Shown here one piece after another: positions 59,308 to 64,000 of a stretch of DNA of 64,000 bases (its first letter is position 1; every line of letters begins with the position of its first letter). Source of the DNA: Aeromonas rivuli (GTDB taxonomy: Bacteria > Pseudomonadota > Gammaproteobacteria > Enterobacterales > Aeromonadaceae); assembly GCF_000820045.1 (NCBI RefSeq), contig NZ_CDBJ01000054.1, positions 124,727-188,726 on the forward strand. The letters are read 5' to 3'. Made by a program: the position numbers and the translations under genes. The notes beneath the pieces were generated by a model, which was not told the DNA's origin, searched no databases, and saw only the letters and a program-made list of their open reading frames with translations.

Positions 59308-61860
59308 ATGGTCGGGGCTGAACCCGTCATCAAGAAACATCGCTGGTTATCACCGGTCTGGTTGCTCCCCTTCATCGCGCTCTTGCTGGCGGGGGGATTT
59401 CTCTATCAGCAGTATCAGAGCAGTGGTCAGCTCATCCGTGTCAACTTTGAGCAGGGCAACGGTATCTTGCCGGGCAAAACCCAACTGCGTTATCAAGGGG
59501 TCGCCATTGGCGTCGTGCAGGAGCTGGCCCTGGCCGAGGATGGCCGCAAGATAACGGTGCTTGCCAAAATCGACAGCCGGGCACGGGAGCTGATGCGCAA
59601 AGGCACCGGCTTCTGGCTGGTGAGCCCCAAGGCGTCACTGACCGAGATCTCGGGACTCGATACCCTGGTATCGGGCAATTACATCAATGTCATGCCGGGC
59701 AAGGAGAGCAATCCTCCCGATGACGAGTTCGATGCCCTCGACGGCCCTCCCCCGGGCTATCAGGCTCAGGGACGCACCCTGCACCTGAGCGCCGATTCCC
59801 TCGGTTCAGTCGGCATTGGTGCCAAGCTCTATTTCCGCGGTCTGGAAGTGGGCAGCGTCATCAATACCCGCCTCGATGAGGGAGACAAGCAGGTTGTGCT
59901 GGATGTGGTCATCGAGCCGCGCTTCGAGCACCTGATCAAGGCCGATACCCGTTTCTGGAACATCAGTGGCATCAAGGGCAACTTCAGCCTGGCTGGCGTC
60001 AGTGTCGAGGCGGGCAGCCTCTCCTCCATCCTGAGTGGAGGCATTGCCTTCGACTCCCCCTCGGACTCCCCCCAGGCTGAGCGCGGTCAGACTTTCAGTC
60101 TCTACAAGGGGCTGGCCGAGGCGGCCCGGGGCGAGCGCATCACCTTGTCGGTGGGCGATCTGCCGGTCAAAGAGGGGATGCCCATCCTCTATGAGGGAAT
60201 AGAGATTGGCCGAGTCGATCCCATTCGTCTGACCGATCATGGTCGGGAGGTCAGCGCCCTGATAAGCCCGGAGCAGGCGTTTCGCATCACTCAGTCCAGC
60301 CGACTGGTGTGGGAGAGCGTCAATCTGTCACTGGCAGGGCTTGAACATGGTGACCGCCTGCTGGCGGGCCCGGCCATCCGCCTCGATTATGTGGCAGGTC
60401 CCAGGGCCAGGACCTTGCTATTGAGCGCCGAGAAGGCGGCCAGTGGCCAGGCGCTGACCCTCAAAACGGATGACTTGTCCGGTCTGAGCGAAGGGGCTCC
60501 CGTCTGGTACAAGGGGTTGACGGTGGGCAACATTCGCACCCTCACCCTGGATGCCAGCGGCAATGCCCAAGTCAAACTGACCATAGAGGAGCCATACAAG
60601 GGGCTGCTCAATCGTGCCCGTTTCTACCGGGCCGCGCCCTTGCAGATCCAGGCCGATCTCAGTGGCATCAAGGTGGAGACCAGCCCAGCTGCCAGCTGGC
60701 TCGCCGGCGGTATCAAGCTGGTACAGGCGAGTCAGGGACCGCGCATTGATCTGCTCTATCCGGATGAGCAACTGGCTCTGCTCGGCTCACCCAAGGCCAA
60801 GGCCAAGACCTGGTGGTTGACGGCCAGCCAGGCCGATGGCCTCTCCCTCGGCACCCCTGTGCTCTATCTGGGGTTGCAGGCGGGCAAGGTGAGTCAGCTC
60901 AAGGTCCGTGAGGGCGAGGTGCGCATAGGCCTTGAGATAGACGCCATCTATGCCCCCCTCATCGGCAACCAGACCCAGTTCTGGAAAAAAGCGGCCATCG
61001 ACACCCATATCGGCCTGGATGGCGTGCGGATCAAGGCGGGCAATTTGGCCACCCTGCTGCGTGGCGGCATAGAGTTTGCGAACTCTCCCGCAACTCGTGG
61101 CAATGGCCAGCTGTTTGAAGACAGGGAGCAGGCTCAGGCCCTGGTGCGCCCCCTCGCCCTGATAGCCGATCGCAATCCCGGGCTCGGGGCTGGCTCCGCC
61201 ATTCGCTATCGCGGGGTCAACATCGGCAAAATTGCCTCGGTCAAATTGGATCCGGCCCTGGGCAAGGTCATTTTCCAGGCTCAGCTCGAGGCACAGTATG
61301 CCGACCGCTTCCTGCAATCTGGCGCCAGCTTTACCCTGGTGCAGGCCAAGTTGGGCTTTGGTGGCGTGGCCAATCTCGATACCCTGGTGAAGGGATCCTT
61401 TATCGAAGCGGCGCCAGGCCAGGGAGCGAACAAGCAGAGCTTCCCCCTGAATGAGTCCCTGCAATCCGGCCTGATGTTGACCCTCAAGAGCCCGGCCCTC
61501 AATGGCTTGGCGGTTGGCAGCCCGCTGCTGTTTCGCAAGATGGTGGTCGGCAGCGTGAGCCAGGTGGCACTCGCCCCCGATGGTAGCGAGGTCAGGGTCA
61601 AGGTGCAGGTCGAGCCGGAATACGCCTATCTGGTGCGGGAAAACAGCCGTTTCTGGAATGTGTCCGGGGTCAAGGCTGACATAGGGCTGACCGGTGGCAG
61701 CATCCAGGTGGAGACCCTGCAGAGCCTGGTGGCGGGCGGCATTGCCTTCACGACCCCCGAGAAGAACGTGGGGGCTCGCGTGCGCAGCGGCCAGAGCTTC
61801 CCTCTCTATGAAAAGGCCGATGAAGAGTGGCTAGGCTGGAGCCCCCGCCTCCTGCCCTGA
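59308..61860 (+). CDS. letB: MCE-domain lipid transport protein LetB (YebT)
   Basis: 850 residues. One N-terminal membrane anchor (about 12-35) is followed by seven MCE repeats, each with a G-x-x-V-x-Y-x-G-V-x-I-G core: QLRYQGVAIGVV, KLYFRGLEVGSV, ILYEGIEIGRV, VWYKGLTVGNI, VLYLGLQAGKV, AIRYRGVNIGKI and LLFRKMVVGSV. Seven rings form the periplasm-spanning tunnel known for LetB. It is slightly shorter than the 877 of E. coli. Downstream terminator. Confidence 0.94.
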   Translation: MVGAEPVIKKHRWLSPVWLLPFIALLLAGGFLYQQYQSSGQLIRVNFEQGNGILPGKTQLRYQGVAIGVVQELALAEDGRKITVLAKIDSRARELMRKGTGFWLVSPKASLTEISGLDTLVSGNYINVMPGKESNPPDDEFDALDGPPPGYQAQGRTLHLSADSLGSVGIGAKLYFRGLEVGSVINTRLDEGDKQVVLDVVIEPRFEHLIKADTRFWNISGIKGNFSLAGVSVEAGSLSSILSGGIAFDSPSDSPQAERGQTFSLYKGLAEAARGERITLSVGDLPVKEGMPILYEGIEIGRVDPIRLTDHGREVSALISPEQAFRITQSSRLVWESVNLSLAGLEHGDRLLAGPAIRLDYVAGPRARTLLLSAEKAASGQALTLKTDDLSGLSEGAPVWYKGLTVGNIRTLTLDASGNAQVKLTIEEPYKGLLNRARFYRAAPLQIQADLSGIKVETSPAASWLAGGIKLVQASQGPRIDLLYPDEQLALLGSPKAKAKTWWLTASQADGLSLGTPVLYLGLQAGKVSQLKVREGEVRIGLEIDAIYAPLIGNQTQFWKKAAIDTHIGLDGVRIKAGNLATLLRGGIEFANSPATRGNGQLFEDREQAQALVRPLALIADRNPGLGAGSAIRYRGVNIGKIASVKLDPALGKVIFQAQLEAQYADRFLQSGASFTLVQAKLGFGGVANLDTLVKGSFIEAAPGQGANKQSFPLNESLQSGLMLTLKSPALNGLAVGSPLLFRKMVVGSVSQVALAPDGSEVRVKVQVEPEYAYLVRENSRFWNVSGVKADIGLTGGSIQVETLQSLVAGGIAFTTPEKNVGARVRSGQSFPLYEKADEEWLGWSPRLLP

Positions 61861-61876
61861 TCGGCGATCAGGATCC

Positions 61877-61904
61877 AAGCCCGGCCCCAGTGCCGGGCTT
61901 TTTA
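61877..61904 (+). terminator. Terminator after letB
   Basis: AAGCCCGGC and GCCGGGCTT arms, six-base loop, T-run. Confidence 0.88.
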
Positions 61905-62028
61905 TTGGCGGTCTGCGGGTAGCCCTGATCGCCGAGATGATAGCATCGCCGTCATGGCGCTGCCGTTCGGTTGCAGCCATGACTTGTGCTATGATGTCGC
62001 CCCTGTTTTTGGGCCAGCGAGATGCCAA

Positions 62029-63465
62029 GTGCACGACAATACCCTACTTCCTGACGCGTTTTTGACTCACATTGCCGCCATCATGCCCGAACATCTCTCC
62101 ATGGATGAGTTCGTGGCGAGCTGCCGCCGGCCACTGCGCCGCAGCATTCGGGTCAATACCCTCAAGATCACGGTAGATGCCTTCATGATCCGCATGCAGG
62201 GCCGTGGCTGGTTGCTCGAACCCGTCCCCTGGTGCGAGACAGGCTTCTGGCTGACCCGCCCCGATGAAGACACCGTGCCCCTGGGTAACACGGCCGAACA
62301 CTTGCTCGGACTCTTCTATATCCAGGAGGCGAGCTCCATGTTGCCGGTAACGGCACTCTTTGCGGCGGCCGGTGTGAAGGAGGCGGAGTTGCTGCTCGAC
62401 GCGGCGGCGGCCCCCGGCTCCAAGAGTACCCAGATATCGGCGCTGATGGAGAACCGGGGCATGTTGGTGGCCAATGAGTTTTCCAGCAGCCGGGTCAAGG
62501 TGCTGGCCGCCAATGTTCAGCGCTGCGGGGTGAGCAACATCGGGCTCAGCCACTTCGATGCCAAGGTATTCGGTCAGTGGTTGCCGGAGACCTTCGACGC
62601 CATCTTGCTCGATGCCCCCTGCTCGGGGGAAGGCACGGTGCGCAAGGACGATCAGGCGTTTCGCAATTGGAGTCTGGCCAGCATCAACGACATTGCCGAG
62701 GTGCAACGAACCCTGCTCGAGAGTGCCTTCCATGCCTTGAAACCAGGGGGCGTCATTGTCTACTCCACCTGTACCCTCAGCCATGAAGAGAATCAGGATA
62801 TCTGCCGTTTCATGAGCGAGCGCTTCGGGGATGCCCTGAGCGTTGAATCGCTGGCGGATCTTTTCCCCGGCGCAGAGCAGGCCACCACCGCCGAGGGGTA
62901 CCTGCATGTCTGGCCACAAATATATGATAGTGAAGGATTTTTCGTTGCCAGATTGCGCAAGCATCACTCGGTCGCCAACCCCATGTTCAAGCCGGGCCGT
63001 CTGGGCAAGTTCCCGTTCACGCCCATGGACAGCCGGGATGCCGAGACCTTGATCGCCGAACTGGACCGCGATTATGGCCTGATCCCACAGGGGAGCCTGT
63101 TCGTGCGCGATGACGAAATATGGCTGTTCCCCCTGCCCTTCGCTCCCCGGCTGATGAACAAGATCAGGCTGGATCGCATCGGCCTCAAGTTGGCGCAGAC
63201 CCATAAGAAGGGATATCGACTGACTCATGAATGGGCCCTGGCCCAGGGACATCTGGCCCGCAAGGGGTGGGTCGAGCTCGACAGCGAACAGGCGCGGGAG
63301 TTCATGATGGGCCGGGATCTGCATCCGGATGGCGAGAGCGGCCAGGGTGAAGTGATCCTGAGGTATCAGGGTTATGCCCTGGGACTGGGCAAGTGGGTCG
63401 GCAGCCGCATCAAGAATGCCCTGCCCCGAGACCTGGTGCGTGACACAAACCTGTTTGAGTCTTAA
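62029..63465 (+). CDS. rsmF: 16S rRNA m5C1407 methyltransferase RsmF
   Basis: 478 residues from GTG 62029, chosen because the homologous start (VHDNTLLPDAFLTHI) aligns there with E. coli RsmF; the frame extends up to 61954. SAM-binding AAAAPGSKSTQI, the NOL1/NOP2 catalytic motif DAPCSGEG and the second Cys in YSTCTLS are seen. LVANEFSSSRVKVLAANVQRCG is the conserved core. It methylates C1407 of 16S rRNA. It follows letB as in E. coli. Confidence 0.93.
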   Translation: MHDNTLLPDAFLTHIAAIMPEHLSMDEFVASCRRPLRRSIRVNTLKITVDAFMIRMQGRGWLLEPVPWCETGFWLTRPDEDTVPLGNTAEHLLGLFYIQEASSMLPVTALFAAAGVKEAELLLDAAAAPGSKSTQISALMENRGMLVANEFSSSRVKVLAANVQRCGVSNIGLSHFDAKVFGQWLPETFDAILLDAPCSGEGTVRKDDQAFRNWSLASINDIAEVQRTLLESAFHALKPGGVIVYSTCTLSHEENQDICRFMSERFGDALSVESLADLFPGAEQATTAEGYLHVWPQIYDSEGFFVARLRKHHSVANPMFKPGRLGKFPFTPMDSRDAETLIAELDRDYGLIPQGSLFVRDDEIWLFPLPFAPRLMNKIRLDRIGLKLAQTHKKGYRLTHEWALAQGHLARKGWVELDSEQAREFMMGRDLHPDGESGQGEVILRYQGYALGLGKWVGSRIKNALPRDLVRDTNLFES

Positions 63466-63555
63466 AAACCTACACACTGGTTGAAAGTTTTTCCAGATCT
63501 TGCAAAGCCATCTGCCTTGGCTACGCTTTATTTTATCTGCGACCAGTTAGCGCAC

Positions 63556-63616
63556 GGCTCTGCAAAGAGCCAATTCCCCTATGCCAGGTACATGGAATTC
63601 GTACCTGGCTCTTTTT
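63556..63616 (+). terminator. Terminator with alternative upstream hairpin after rsmF
   Basis: GCCAGGTAC (63583-63591) and GTACCTGGC (63601-63609) with a T-run form the terminator. AGAGCC at 63566-63571 can pair either backwards with GGCTCT at 63556 or forwards with GGCTCT at 63607. The latter extends the terminator stem. Confidence 0.7.
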
Positions 63617-63669
63617 ATTCTGCCCTTTGATATCTGCCAATCACCCCGATACTTATTTTTATCATCCCC

Positions 63670-63954
63670 TCAAGCCGACTCGGGTTCACACTCGGCCAGC
63701 TCGGCATGGGGCATCTCGGCCGACACGGGGGCTGACTCATGTTGATAGAGCAGATCGATCGCCTGCTCTATCAGTGAGGCTTGATTGTCTTCGAGGCGCA
63801 CACCGAGTTCGGCCAGCCTGTCCGCATGACGTTGACTGATCCAGCATTGCAGGCGGCTATGGGTCTCCTGCTTTCGCTTCACATGTTGACGCTGACGCTG
63901 GGCATTATCCAGGGGCTCAGCCTGCTTATCCTGGTGATTCACTGGTGTGGTCAT
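63670..63954 (-). CDS. Small basic protein, ribbon-helix-helix-like
   Basis: 94 residues. The central part QRQHVKRKQETHSRLQCWISQRHADRLAELGVRL followed by LIEQAIDLLYQH has the beta-strand/helix/helix order and basic residues of MetJ/Arc-type or CopB-like DNA-binding proteins. The C-terminus is acidic (EMPHAELAECEPESA). No neighbour indicates a target. Function not assigned. Confidence 0.55.
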   Translation of the reverse strand: MTTPVNHQDKQAEPLDNAQRQRQHVKRKQETHSRLQCWISQRHADRLAELGVRLEDNQASLIEQAIDLLYQHESAPVSAEMPHAELAECEPESA

Positions 63955-64000
63955 GGGTAGGTTTAAACTCCAAAAATGTAAATGTTATCTCTCACTTACG

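Noticed and set aside
1..64000. CRISPR array, tRNA, rRNA or insertion sequence
   Set aside because: No regularly spaced repeats, cloverleaf-like genes or transposase frames were seen in a read-through of both strands.

Overview
The window looks like a chromosomal segment of an Aeromonas-type gammaproteobacterium. The DNA is GC-rich, and the gene order ttcA-uspE-fnr-SafE-ccoS-ccoI-ccoH next to ccoPQON is the one known from Vibrio. The markers proQ-prc, pepN, pyrD-zapC-rlmKL-uup-rmf-fabA-lonB and letAB-rsmF fit the same group. The genus is inferred from content, not from a database match. A sequence matching the E. coli dif site at 26 of 28 positions (47722-47749) places the window in the replication terminus region.

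Layout. 1-2528: the end of a hybrid histidine kinase with Hpt, a response regulator with a degenerate EAL-like tail, and a Pat-like GNAT acetyltransferase, followed by the sirtuin deacylase cobB. 3514-5648: a periplasmic molybdopterin-fold protein overlapping a membrane GGDEF protein. 5764-11706: the ribose operon rbsDACBKR on the minus strand with a double LacI-type operator. 11838-14179: a glutathione S-transferase and two envelope genes. 14281-24352 (minus): ttcA, uspE, fnr with an exact FNR box, then maturation genes ccoHIS plus SafE, and the cbb3 oxidase ccoNOQP. 24642-36616: small membrane protein, msrC, proQ, prc, pepN, a DUF2835-type gene and the giant NAD-glutamate dehydrogenase. 36664-47639: pyrD, zapC, rlmKL, a glutaredoxin-like gene, uup, a GlyGly-CTERM protein, rmf, fabA with FadR/FabR-like sites, and the Lon-like protease.

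47722-57260 is the accessory region. A complete filamentous (inovirus-type) prophage lies on the minus strand next to dif: replication initiator, ssDNA-binding protein, major coat, TspB-like adsorption protein, pVI-like and Zot/pI assembly proteins. Two tiny membrane-peptide genes of 28 and 23 codons are translationally coupled in the same operon. Its far end carries two inverted dif-like sites (54025-54052 and 54101-54132) that would fold as a forked hairpin in single-stranded DNA, the arrangement known for the CTX-phi attP. Three copies of a 13-bp operator lie beside a probable repressor. Beyond attP come three small orphan genes and a tyrosine recombinase.

57260-64000 returns to core genes: SOS gene yebG, the LetA/LetB lipid-transport system with LetA split in two, rsmF, a structured terminator region and a small basic protein. 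No tRNA, rRNA, CRISPR array or insertion sequence was seen.
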